DNA of 64,000 nucleotides, from assembly GCF_018069865.1 (NCBI RefSeq), contig NZ_JAGQDG010000001.1, positions 496,001 to 560,000 of the forward strand. Reading direction: 5' to 3'. Made by a program: the position numbers and the translations under genes. This DNA comes from Ideonella paludis. Lineage in GTDB: Bacteria > Pseudomonadota > Gammaproteobacteria > Burkholderiales > Burkholderiaceae_C. This document shows, one piece after another, positions 8,746-17,500 of this stretch (position 1 is its first letter; the number at the start of each line of letters is the position of its first letter). Below the pieces are notes generated by a model that was not told where the DNA came from, did not search any database, and worked only from the letters and a program-made list of their open reading frames with translations.

Positions 8746-9890
8746 GCGCGGCTCTCCGGGCTGGCGTCGGTCCTTGCGGGCTCAGCGCTGGCCGCAGATC
8801 GGCCTCGCCACTTGTGCTGCAGGCTCTGCCACAAGCCCATCAATCCCTGTGGCAAGAACAAGGTCACGGCAATGAACAAGGCCCCCAAGAAATACAGCCA
8901 GAATTCAGGCACCACTTGGGTGAACCAGCTCTTGGCGCCATTGACGAAGAAGGCGCCCACAATGGGGCCGATCAAGGTGCCGCGCCCCCCCACTGCCGCC
9001 CAAATGGCCATCTCGATGCTGGCGGCCGGGCTCATCTCACTGGGGTTGATGATGCCGACCTGCGGCACATACAGCGCGCCGGCAATGCCGCACATCACCG
9101 CACTCAAGGTCCAAATGGCCAGCTTGTAGGCGATGGGGTCGTAGCCGGTGAACATGACCCGCGTCTCGGCATCACGAATGGCCTGCAGCACCCGGCCAAA
9201 CTTGCTGCGCGTGAGCCAGCGGGCCAGCAAGAAGAAGCCCACCAGCGTGAGCCCCGTCAGCACAAACAGCACGGTGCGGGTGCCCGGGTGCGACAGCGAG
9301 AAGCCCAGGATGCGCTTGAAGTCGGTGAAGCCGTTGTTGCCGCCAAAACCGGTTTCATTGCGGAAGAACAGCAGCATGGCCGCAAAGGTCATGGCCTGGG
9401 TGATGATGCTGAAGTACACGCCCTTGATGCGCGAGCGAAAGGCGAAATAGCCAAACACCCAGGCCAGCGCGCCGGGCACGGCCACCGCCAGCAGCAGCTG
9501 CAATGCAAAGCTGTCAGACCAGGCCCAATGCCAGGGCATTTCTTTCCAATCGAGAAAGACCATGAAGTCGGGCAAGTCGCTCTTGTAATTGCCCTCGCGG
9601 CCAATCTCGCGCATCAGGCCCATGCCCATGGCATAGCCACCCAACGCAAAGAACAGGCCATGGCCCAGCGACAAGATGCCGGTGAAGCCCCAAATCAAGT
9701 CCATGGCCAGCGCGCAGATGGCGTAGCACATGATCTTGGCCGTCAGGCCCAGCGCATAGTCGCTGAGGTGAAACACGCTGCCCTCGGGCACCACCAGGTG
9801 CAGCAGCGGCGCCAGCACCGAGGTGCACAGCACAGCCGCCACCACCGCGCCCCAAGCCGGGCGGGAGAGAAAAGGTTGGGTTGGCATCAT
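8742..9890 (-). CDS. urtC: Urea ABC transporter permease UrtC
   Basis: UrtC is an integral membrane permease of the LivM type. The translation shows about ten hydrophobic segments and the family-typical ALAMDLIWGFTGILSLGHG stretch (about 61-79), AMGMGLMRE and a late GGRGTLIGPIVGA loop. At 382 residues it is normal. It lies between urtB (1-bp gap) and urtD (4-bp overlap), in the usual urtABCDE order on the minus strand. Confidence 0.97.
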   Translation of the reverse strand: MMPTQPFLSRPAWGAVVAAVLCTSVLAPLLHLVVPEGSVFHLSDYALGLTAKIMCYAICALAMDLIWGFTGILSLGHGLFFALGGYAMGMGLMREIGREGNYKSDLPDFMVFLDWKEMPWHWAWSDSFALQLLLAVAVPGALAWVFGYFAFRSRIKGVYFSIITQAMTFAAMLLFFRNETGFGGNNGFTDFKRILGFSLSHPGTRTVLFVLTGLTLVGFFLLARWLTRSKFGRVLQAIRDAETRVMFTGYDPIAYKLAIWTLSAVMCGIAGALYVPQVGIINPSEMSPAASIEMAIWAAVGGRGTLIGPIVGAFFVNGAKSWFTQVVPEFWLYFLGALFIAVTLFLPQGLMGLWQSLQHKWRGRSAASAEPARTDASPESRA

Positions 9891-9891
9891 C

Positions 9892-11484
9892 TCAATGGCC
9901 CTCGGCGCTGCGGCCCGTCATGGCAAACAAGCCTTGCGGACGTTTTTGAATGAAGATCACGATGAACACCAGCACCATGATCTTGGCCAGCACCGCACCG
10001 GCCAAACCTTCCAGCACCTTGTTGATCACGCCCAAGCCCAGCGCCGCCACCACCGTGCCTGCGAGTTGGCCCACGCCGCCCAGCACCACGACCATGAAGC
10101 TGTCGACGATGTAGGTCTGGCCCAGATCAGGCCCGACATTGCCTACTTGGCTCAGGGCGCAGCCCGCCAAGCCGGCCAGGCCCGCCCCCAGCGCAAAGGC
10201 ATAGGTGTCGATGCGCGCGGTGGGAATGCCCACGCAGGCCGCCATGCGGCGGTTCTGGGTGACGCCGCGCACAAACAGGCCCAAGCGTGTCTTGGCCATC
10301 AGCAGCGCCACACCCGCCAGCACCCCCACCGCAAACACGATGATGGCGATGCGGTTGTAGGGCAGCGTCAGGTTGCTGGCCACGGCGACACCGCCGCTGA
10401 GCCAAGCGGGGTTTTCCACGGGCACGTTTTGGGCCCCAAACAGCGAGCGCACGGCCTGCATCAGCACCAGGCTGATGCCCCAGGTGGCTAACAGCGTTTC
10501 TAAGGGGCGACCATAGAGCCAGCGGATCACCGTGCGCTCCAGCACCGCGCCCACCAGGGCGGCCGTCAAAAAGGAGGCCGGCACGGCCAGCCAGAGGTAG
10601 TGGTCAAAGGCCGCCGGTGCGAATTGGCGGGTCAGGTTTTGCACCACATAGGTGGCGTAGGCGCCAATCATCATCAGCTCGCCATGGGCCATATTGATCA
10701 CACCCATCAGCCCGTAGGTGATGGCCAGGCCCAGCGCCACCAGCAGCAAGATGGAGCCTAGCGAGAGGCCGGTGAACAAGACGCCCAAACGCTCGCCCCA
10801 GGCCAGGCGATCTTCAATGTCTGAAATGGCCCGGCGCAGCGCCGAGCGCAGCTCGGGCAGGCTCTCTGCGCTCGGGTCCAAGCGCTCTTGCAGCAGGCTG
10901 CGCACCTGGGCTCGGTCGCTCAGGGCCAAGGTGGCGATGGCCGCCTTGCGCAGCTCGGGGGCAGGGTCGCTGAGCTGCAGGGCCGCACGCAGCTCGGCCA
11001 ACTCCGCCTTCTGCGCAGGGTTGGTTTCTTGGGCCCAGGCTTTATCGATCAGGGGCGCTTGCGCGGGGGTCAAAGCTTCCCCTTGCAAAGAGGTCAAGGC
11101 AGCGCGCCGCTGAGCCAGGTCTGGCGCCAGCAGTTGCAGCGCAGCCTGCACGGCTTGCAGAGCCGAGCGCAGGCGGTTGTTGTTGATCACGTCTTGGGCA
11201 TCAGCGGGGAGGCTGGCAGGCGCACCGCTGCTGGCCTCCACCGCTTGCCCGTCGGGCTTGACGATCAGCACCTGCGTGGGTGTGAGCTTGACCGCATCGT
11301 CCAGCAAGGCCTGCACCAAGCGGGGCAGGCCCGCATCGGCTTGGGCCGAGGCCTCGGCCAGCGCGGCCAGGCGGCTGTCGGTGTCGCCTGCCGCGATGGC
11401 GCGGGCTTGGTCGGGGGTCAGGGCCTGCGCGGGGGCCCAGGCCGCCAACAGCAAGGCGGCGGCCCACACAAGTCGTTTGAACAT
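9892..11484 (-). CDS. urtB: Urea ABC transporter permease UrtB
   Basis: UrtB is the LivH-type permease of the urea importer. As usual for UrtB it is longer than LivH. It has a signal peptide (residues 1-21), then a periplasmic helical region to about 225 rich in Ala, Leu and Gln. The membrane domain follows with GLMGVINMAHGELMMIGAY (about 258-276) and a conserved NRRMAACVGI loop. It is separated from urtA by 115 bp that hold a CTTCGACAAGCTCAG-type repeat. Confidence 0.97.
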   Translation of the reverse strand: MFKRLVWAAALLLAAWAPAQALTPDQARAIAAGDTDSRLAALAEASAQADAGLPRLVQALLDDAVKLTPTQVLIVKPDGQAVEASSGAPASLPADAQDVINNNRLRSALQAVQAALQLLAPDLAQRRAALTSLQGEALTPAQAPLIDKAWAQETNPAQKAELAELRAALQLSDPAPELRKAAIATLALSDRAQVRSLLQERLDPSAESLPELRSALRRAISDIEDRLAWGERLGVLFTGLSLGSILLLVALGLAITYGLMGVINMAHGELMMIGAYATYVVQNLTRQFAPAAFDHYLWLAVPASFLTAALVGAVLERTVIRWLYGRPLETLLATWGISLVLMQAVRSLFGAQNVPVENPAWLSGGVAVASNLTLPYNRIAIIVFAVGVLAGVALLMAKTRLGLFVRGVTQNRRMAACVGIPTARIDTYAFALGAGLAGLAGCALSQVGNVGPDLGQTYIVDSFMVVVLGGVGQLAGTVVAALGLGVINKVLEGLAGAVLAKIMVLVFIVIFIQKRPQGLFAMTGRSAEGH

Positions 11485-11520
11485 GAATGATCCAGTGAAG
11501 CGTCGTGGGGCCGTTCCGGG

Positions 11521-11566
11521 CTGAGCCTGTCGAAGCCCTGCCCTTCGACAAGCTCAGGGCGAACGG
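11521..11566. repeat. CTTCGACAAGCTCAG-type inverted repeat
   Basis: In the urtA-urtB gap, CTGAGCCTGTCGAAG (11521-11535) faces CTTCGACAAGCTCAG (11543-11557), an inverted repeat with one mismatch and a 7-base loop. A second single-arm copy of the same element (CCCTTCGACAAGCTCAG, then AACGG) lies inside the kinase gene at 14777-14802. Repeats of this family are dispersed in many betaproteobacterial genomes. It could affect urtA-to-urtB read-through. Confidence 0.75.
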
Positions 11567-11599
11567 AGGCGGGACAGACTCAGGGCCAGTGGTGACGAC

Positions 11600-12868
11600 T
11601 TACTTCTTTTCCGGAACGTTCTTCTTGCCCTTGTTCTCGGCGATGTAGTCGCTCCAAGGGTCCGCCACCACGGGGCCTGGGGTCTTCCAGACCACGTTGA
11701 ACTGGCCATCGGCCTTCACCTCGCCGATGAACACGGGCTTGTGCAGGTGGTGGTTTTCTTTGTCCATGGTGGAGGTGAAGCCGCCGGGGGCGGTGAAGGT
11801 CTGGCCGGCCATCGCGGCGATGACCTTGTCGGTGTCGGTGCTCTTGGCCTTGGTCACGGCCTGCGCCCACATATTGATGCCGATGTAGGTGGCCTCCATC
11901 GGGTCATTGGTCAGCGGCTTGTCCTTGTGGCCCGCAATGCCCTTGGCTTTGGCATAGGCACTCCACTTCTTGACGAACTCGGTGTTGGCCGGGTTCTTCA
12001 CGCTCATGAAGTAGTTCCAGGCTGCGAGGTGGCCGACCAGGGGCTTGGTGTCCACGCCGCGCAGCTCTTCTTCACCCACGCTGAAGGCCACCACGGGCAC
12101 ATCGGTGGCCTTCAGGCCTTGGTTGCCCAGCTCCTTGTAGAAGGGCACGTTGGAGTCGCCGTTGATGGTGGAGATCACCGCCGTCTTCTTGCCTTCAGAG
12201 GCAAACTTCTTGACCTTGGCGATGATGGATTGATAGTCGGAGTGGCCGAAGGGCGTGTACTCCTCGATGATGTCGGCCTCCACCACGCCCTTGCTCTTCA
12301 AAAAGGCGCGCAAGATTTTGTTGGTGGTGCGGGGGTAGACATAGTCGGTGCCCAGCAGCACAAAGCGCTTGGCCGAGCCGCCGTCTTTGCTCATCAGGTA
12401 TTCCACCGCGGGAATGGCCTGCTGGTTGGGCGCCGCACCGGTGTAGAACACGTTCTTGCTCAGCTCTTCACCTTCGTACTGCACAGGGTAGAACAGCAGC
12501 GAGTTCTTTTCTTCAAACACCGGCAGCACGCTCTTGCGCGACACCGAGGTCCAGCAGCCAAACACCACAGCCACCTTGTCTTGGTCGATCAGCTGCTTGG
12601 CCTTCTCGGCAAACAACGGCCAGTTGGACGCCGGGTCCACCACCACGGGTTCGAGCTTTTTGCCCAGCACACCGCCCTTGGCATTGATCTCATCAATCGC
12701 CATCAACACGGTGTCCTTCAACACCGTCTCCGAGATGGCCATGGTGCCGGACAGCGAGTGCAGCACGCCAACCTTGATGGTGTCGGCCGCCTGGGCCAGC
12801 GAGGTGAACCCCAGGGTGCAAGCGGCAGCGGCCAGGGTGGTGAGGGAACGACGGGACAGCTTGATCAT
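11600..12868 (-). CDS. urtA: Urea ABC transporter substrate-binding protein UrtA
   Basis: UrtA is the periplasmic urea receptor that feeds UrtBC. I place the start at the ATG at 12868 because it gives a twin-Arg-like N-terminus (MIKLSRRSL), a hydrophobic run and an Ala-X-Ala site (SLAQA, about residue 26). A further upstream start would add 41 low-quality residues. Hallmarks are KVGVLHSLSGTMAISE, GGVLGKKLEPVVVDPASNW and TDYVYPRTTNKILRA. It is first in urtABCDE. The 222 bp upstream hold its promoter and the remnant toxin-antitoxin module on the other strand. Confidence 0.97.
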   Translation of the reverse strand: MIKLSRRSLTTLAAAACTLGFTSLAQAADTIKVGVLHSLSGTMAISETVLKDTVLMAIDEINAKGGVLGKKLEPVVVDPASNWPLFAEKAKQLIDQDKVAVVFGCWTSVSRKSVLPVFEEKNSLLFYPVQYEGEELSKNVFYTGAAPNQQAIPAVEYLMSKDGGSAKRFVLLGTDYVYPRTTNKILRAFLKSKGVVEADIIEEYTPFGHSDYQSIIAKVKKFASEGKKTAVISTINGDSNVPFYKELGNQGLKATDVPVVAFSVGEEELRGVDTKPLVGHLAAWNYFMSVKNPANTEFVKKWSAYAKAKGIAGHKDKPLTNDPMEATYIGINMWAQAVTKAKSTDTDKVIAAMAGQTFTAPGGFTSTMDKENHHLHKPVFIGEVKADGQFNVVWKTPGPVVADPWSDYIAENKGKKNVPEKK

Positions 12869-13021
12869 GATGAGGAGGGCTCCAAGAGTGAGGACAAGAG
12901 GTCTGCTGAGGTCTGACATCAACAGGCTCAAGCCTAGGGGGAACCCTGAAGGGAGGCCATACGCACAGTGGCGTAGGGCGGTCGCGCGCACCGCTCGTCA
13001 CCCACTCAGGCCCATCTCACT

Positions 13022-13069
13022 TGTATTGACAACAGATACACGCTCCAGCCAGCATTTGTATTTCTGTTG
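13022..13069 (+). promoter_or_regulatory. Likely promoter/operator of the decayed TA module
   Basis: A perfect -35 hexamer TTGACA (13026-13031) lies inside an inverted repeat TGTAT-N9-ATACA (13022-13040). CAACAGATACA (13030-13040) is nearly mirrored by TGTATTTCTGTTG (13057-13069). Such palindromes ahead of an antitoxin start (13091) fit autoregulation by an RHH antitoxin. No good -10 was found. It may also overlap the urtA promoter on the other strand. Confidence 0.4.
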
Positions 13070-13090
13070 TGATGACACCAGAAAGCTGCC

Positions 13091-13545
13091 ATGCGTGTCG
13101 CTGCCATCAATCTCCGTGCACTGCCCGAGCAACGTGACCTCATCGAACACGCGGCGCAATTGCTGGGCATTGCGGCGAGCCGGTGCTGGATGAATGGCTC
13201 AAGCGTCGCGCGATGGTCAAGCAGGTCAGCGGCGCCAGCCGCACCTTTGTGGCGGCCGATCCAGCGCAGGGTGTGTTGGGCTACTACGCCCTGGCAGTGG
13301 GTGTCGTGTCCCACCAGCAAGCCACCGGCGGGGTGCGCAGAAACATGCCGGCCCCGGCGCCCGTCCTGGTTCTGGCCAGACTGGCGGTTGATCGCCGCGC
13401 TCAAGGCATCAAGCTGGGGGGCTCACTGCTGCAGGATGCTGTCCACCGCGCCCTCACCGTGGCACAGCACACAGGTGTTCGTGCCCTGCTTGTCCATGCA
13501 CTGCACCCGCACGCCAAGCGGTTCTACGAGCACTACGGATTCCAG
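13091..13545 (+). pseudogene. Remnant of a DUF1778 antitoxin / GNAT toxin (TacA-TacT-like) pair
   Basis: The first about 27 codons from the ATG at 13091 (MRVAAINLRALPEQRDLIEH) look like the N-terminus of a DUF1778 RHH antitoxin. The sequence then jumps, in another frame at about 13174, into a GNAT toxin starting at GEPVLDEWLKRRAM. That frame continues with VLARLAVDRRAQGIKLGGSLLQDA and VHALHPHAKRFYEHYGFQ. The antitoxin C-terminus, the toxin N-terminus (about 20 residues) and the usual toxin C-terminal MTLML stretch are missing. After about 13545 the frame runs into the 3' end of the opposite response-regulator gene. An internal deletion fused the two genes, so the module is probably dead, although an acetyltransferase core is still open from a GTG at 13183 to 13740. 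Confidence 0.75.
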
Positions 13546-13568
13546 GCCTTGCTCCGGCGAGCATCCCC

Positions 13569-14528
13569 TCACGCCACCACCCCGCCCCTCACCTTTCCCA
13601 GCGCCATCGCCGCTGCGGCGGTGCGGGTCTCCACCCCCAGCTTCTCGAACACATGCTCCAGGTGCTTGTGCACGGTGCGGGGGCTGGTGCCGAGGATCTC
13701 GCCGATGTCGCGGTTGGTTTTGCCTTGGATGACCCAGTAGAGGACTTCGCTCTCGCGCGCGGTGAGCGTGGGGTGGGCTTGCATCAGCGATTGCAGCAGT
13801 GCGGTCTCTGAGGCCTCGCGCAACACAAGCAGCCATTGGCCTTCGCTGCCCGCCTCGTCGTCCATGGCGTGCAGCGCAAAGTTCAGACGCTTGGGGCCGC
13901 GTGTCACGGTGAAGGTCAGGCCTTCGGCACCGCCCCTGCGGCGCAAGGCTTCACGGGCGATCCAAGCCATCAGCTCAGGCGGCATCGCGACCTCTGGCGC
14001 ATCGGGGAAGTACTCGCGCATCAGCTCGCGGGCCAGGCTGGTTTGCCACAGGCGTTGGCCACGGCGCTCGCTGACCACCAAGGTGGCGTGGCCGAAGGCA
14101 TCGAGCGCATGTTGGGCCTGGCGCTGGGCGCGCGCGGTGTGCAGATGGGCGGCGATGCGGGCCAGCACCTCGCGCGGGCGCAAGGGCTTGGTCACATAGT
14201 CCACGCCCCCGGCGGCAAAGGCGGCCAGCACATGTTCGGTGTCGGTCAGGCCGGTCATGAACACCACGGGGATCGCGGCGGTGCTGGGCTCGGCCTTGAG
14301 GCGGCGGGCCACTTCAAAGCCGTCCATGCCGGGCATCACCGCGTCCAGCAAGATCAGGTCCGGCTGGGCTTGCGCGGCACGCTGCAGCGCGGCCTCGCCA
14401 TGGGTGGCCACCAGCACGGTGTAGCCGGACTCGTCCAGCGCATCGTGCAGCACGGCCAGGTTGTCGGGGATGTCGTCGACGATGAGCACGACATCATCGC
14501 GAGGGTCATCAAAGTTCGGGGCGCTCAT
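13569..14528 (-). CDS. Response regulator, REC plus LuxR-type HTH
   Basis: A receiver domain spans about residues 13-130, with acidic residues DD (18-19), phospho-acceptor Asp62 in LILLDAVMPGMDG and Lys in YVTKPLRP. A middle region of about 110 residues is unassigned. A LuxR/NarL HTH follows at about 250-305 (LTARESEVL, then GKTNRDIGEILGTSPRTVHKH). It should be the DNA-binding partner of the hybrid kinase whose stop overlaps its start by 4 bp. The location beside urtA and ureA suggests that it controls urea or purine nitrogen genes; this is inference. Confidence 0.93.
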   Translation of the reverse strand: MSAPNFDDPRDDVVLIVDDIPDNLAVLHDALDESGYTVLVATHGEAALQRAAQAQPDLILLDAVMPGMDGFEVARRLKAEPSTAAIPVVFMTGLTDTEHVLAAFAAGGVDYVTKPLRPREVLARIAAHLHTARAQRQAQHALDAFGHATLVVSERRGQRLWQTSLARELMREYFPDAPEVAMPPELMAWIAREALRRRGGAEGLTFTVTRGPKRLNFALHAMDDEAGSEGQWLLVLREASETALLQSLMQAHPTLTARESEVLYWVIQGKTNRDIGEILGTSPRTVHKHLEHVFEKLGVETRTAAAAMALGKVRGGVVA

Positions 14529-17500
14529 GGAGGGCTTTCGTCGGGGAGTCGGTCAGGGCGGCCTGGATGCAGGGCGGCGTTCACCGCCTTACTCAGGGCG
14601 TCCAAGGCATAGCGGTCGGCCAGGCTGCGCCAGGGCTGCCACAGTGCGCTGCTGGCGGGGTGCTGGGTGGCCAGGTCGGCCAAGGCGCGCTGCACGCCGC
14701 GCACATGGCCGCGGGAGAGCGCGTGTTGCAGGGGGCGCAGGTCGGCGTCTGCGGGCAGGGTGGCGGCAGGCGCAGGCCCTTCGACAAGCTCAGAGCCAAC
14801 GGCAGCGGTGCCGGTGCTTGTCGCCTCGGGCGCGTCCTGCCACACCAGCGCCAAACGGCGCTCCAGCCAGGCCAGCAGCTCGCTCAGTCGCACCGGCTTG
14901 ACCAAGAAGTCGGCGCTGTCAAAGGGCACGGCATGGTCGAGTCCCTTATCAAAGGCATTAGCTGAAATGATGGCCAGCGGTGCTTCGCTCAAGCCCTGCT
15001 CGCGCAGTCGGCGGATGGTCTCCCAGCCGTCGATGCCGGGCATGGCCAGGTCCATGAAGACGGCGTCGGGGCTGAACTGAGCGAGCGCTGCCAGGGCGGC
15101 CTCGCCGCTGGCGGCTTGCTCGATCTGAAAGCCCAGCGGCGCCAAGCAATCGCGCAGCAGTTGGCGGTCGGCAGCTTCGTTGTCCACCACCAAGATGCAG
15201 GGCGCACGGCCCTCGGGCGTGGTGGCGCGGCGGGCCTGCCGCGCAAACGCCGCTGTGGCCGCAGACGCCAAGGCGGGCGGAGCCGCCAGCTCAGCGCGCA
15301 CCTCGGGCAAGAAGAGCTTGAGGCTGAACACACTGCCCACGCCAGGCTGGCTGCGGGCGCTCATCTCGCCCCCCATCAGGTCGGTGAGCATTTTGCTGAT
15401 GGTCAGGCCCAGGCCTGTGCCGCCCGCCGCCACCGCACCCGCCGCAGAGCCGCGCACAAAGGGCTCGAAGACGCGGGCCAGCTCGGCCTCGCCCATGCCG
15501 GGGCCGGAGTCTTCAATCTCGATGCGGGCCATCTCGCGCGCATAGCGCACGCGGAACACCACGCGGCCCGCGTCGGTGAACTTCACCGCGTTGCCCAAGA
15601 GGTTGAGCAAGATCTGGCGCAGGCGGCGCTCGTCGCCACGCACCACGTCCGGCAAGCCAGGGGCATCACACTCAAAGCGAATGCCTTTGGCCTGCGCCTG
15701 CAACTGCATCATGCTGGCCAGCTCGGCCACGCCGTCGGCAAAGCGAAAGGGGGCGACCTGCAACTGCAGCTTGCCGGCTTCGATGCGGGCAATGTCCAGC
15801 GTGCCTTCGATCAGGCTGAGCAAATGGTCGCCGCCGCGGCGGATGACGCTGACGGCCTGGCGGCGGTGGGCCGGCAAGGCGGGGTCGTCTTCCAGCAATT
15901 GGGCATAGCCCAAGATGCTGTTGAGTGGTGTGCGCAGCTCGTGGCTGATGGTGGTGATGTAGCGGGTCTTAGCCTGGTTGGCCTGGTCGGCCTGCTCGCG
16001 CGCACGCTGCAGTTGCAAGTCCGTTTGGCGGTGGGCGTCGATCTCGCGCATCAGGGCTTCGGTCTGGCGCTCAGACTCAGCCTCGGCCGTACGGCGGCTG
16101 TGCTGGGCCAACACCCACCACCACGCCGCCACGCCCAAGCCTAAGCTCAGCAAGGCCGCCAAGATCAGCATCGCATGGCGCAGAGCTGGGCCCAGCGCCG
16201 TGGCAGCGTCGCCCAGCACGCGCAGCTCTAGTTGGTACAGCAGGGCCAACACGGCCGCCGTGGCGGGTAACAGCCACATCAGGCTGAGCAGATAGCGGCC
16301 CAGCACACTGGTGGGCGCCGGCAAACCGCGCTGCGGCCAAGCCGCCTGCACCAGGCGCCAGCCCCAGTGGCTGAGGCGGGCTTCAGGCGGCTTGCAGCGG
16401 TCGTGGCAGCGGGCGTCCAAGGTGCAGCACAGCGAGCAGATGTGGCCACCATAGGCCGGGCAGGTGGCCATGTCTTCGGCCTCATAGTGGCGCTCGCACA
16501 CCACGCAGCGCCAACGCTGTCCAGCAGCCACGGCCTCGGGCTGGCGCGCCAGGGCCGGGTGCCGGCGCCACAGCCAGCCCAGCAGCGGCGTGGCCAGCAG
16601 CGCAATGGCCCCGGCCAGCGCCCCCGAGAAGGCCTGCGGATAGGCACCGAACACGCCCAGGTGCGCCAACACCGAGAGCGCAGACGCCAGGCCAAACGCC
16701 CCCACCCCCACCGGGTTGATGTCGGGCAGATAGGCACGGCGAAACTCCAGGCCCTTGGGCGACAGGCCCAGCGGCTTGTTGACCACCAAGTCGGCCACCA
16801 CCGTCATGAACCAAGCGATGGCGACGTTGGCATACAAGCCCAGCACCTGCGACATCACGCTGAAGACTTCCAGCTCCATCAGCAGCAACGCAATGCCGGT
16901 GTTGAACACCACCCACACCACACGGCCCGGGTGGCTATGGGTCAGGCGCGCAAAAAAGTTGGACCAGGCCAGCGAGCCGGCATAGGCATTGACCACATTG
17001 ATCTTGAGCTGGGAGATCACCACAAACAAGGCGGTGACCGCCACCGCCCATTGCGGCTTGCTGAAGACCTGCTCCCAAGCGGCCAGGTACATTTGGTTCG
17101 GGTCCACCGCGCGCTCGGCCGGGATGCTGTGGCCCAGCACCAGAGTGGCCAACAAGGCCCCGCCCAGCATCTTCAACACGCCGGGCACCACCCAGCCGGG
17201 GCCACCCAGGGCCACCGCCCACCACCAGCGCCCCGCACGGCCGGGCTCAGGGGCAGGCATGAAGCGCAAGGTGTCGGCCTGCTCGCCCATCTGGGTGATG
17301 AGCGCCATGCCCACCGTCCAGGCCGCGCCAAAGGCCAGGGCGTCAAAGCCCCACGCCCCATTGGCCGCGGGCGTCTGCACCAGGCGCTGCACCAAGTCGG
17401 GGTCTTGCCACAGCACCACGGCATAGGGCGTGAGCAACAAGAGCAGCCACAGCGGCTGGGTCCAAACTTGAAGGCGCGACATGGCGCTGATGCCGTGCAG

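Noticed and set aside
13183-13740. Complete GNAT acetyltransferase gene
   Set aside because: The N-terminal about 20 residues and the proper C-terminus are missing, and the frame reads on into the antisense of the response regulator. It is treated as a remnant.
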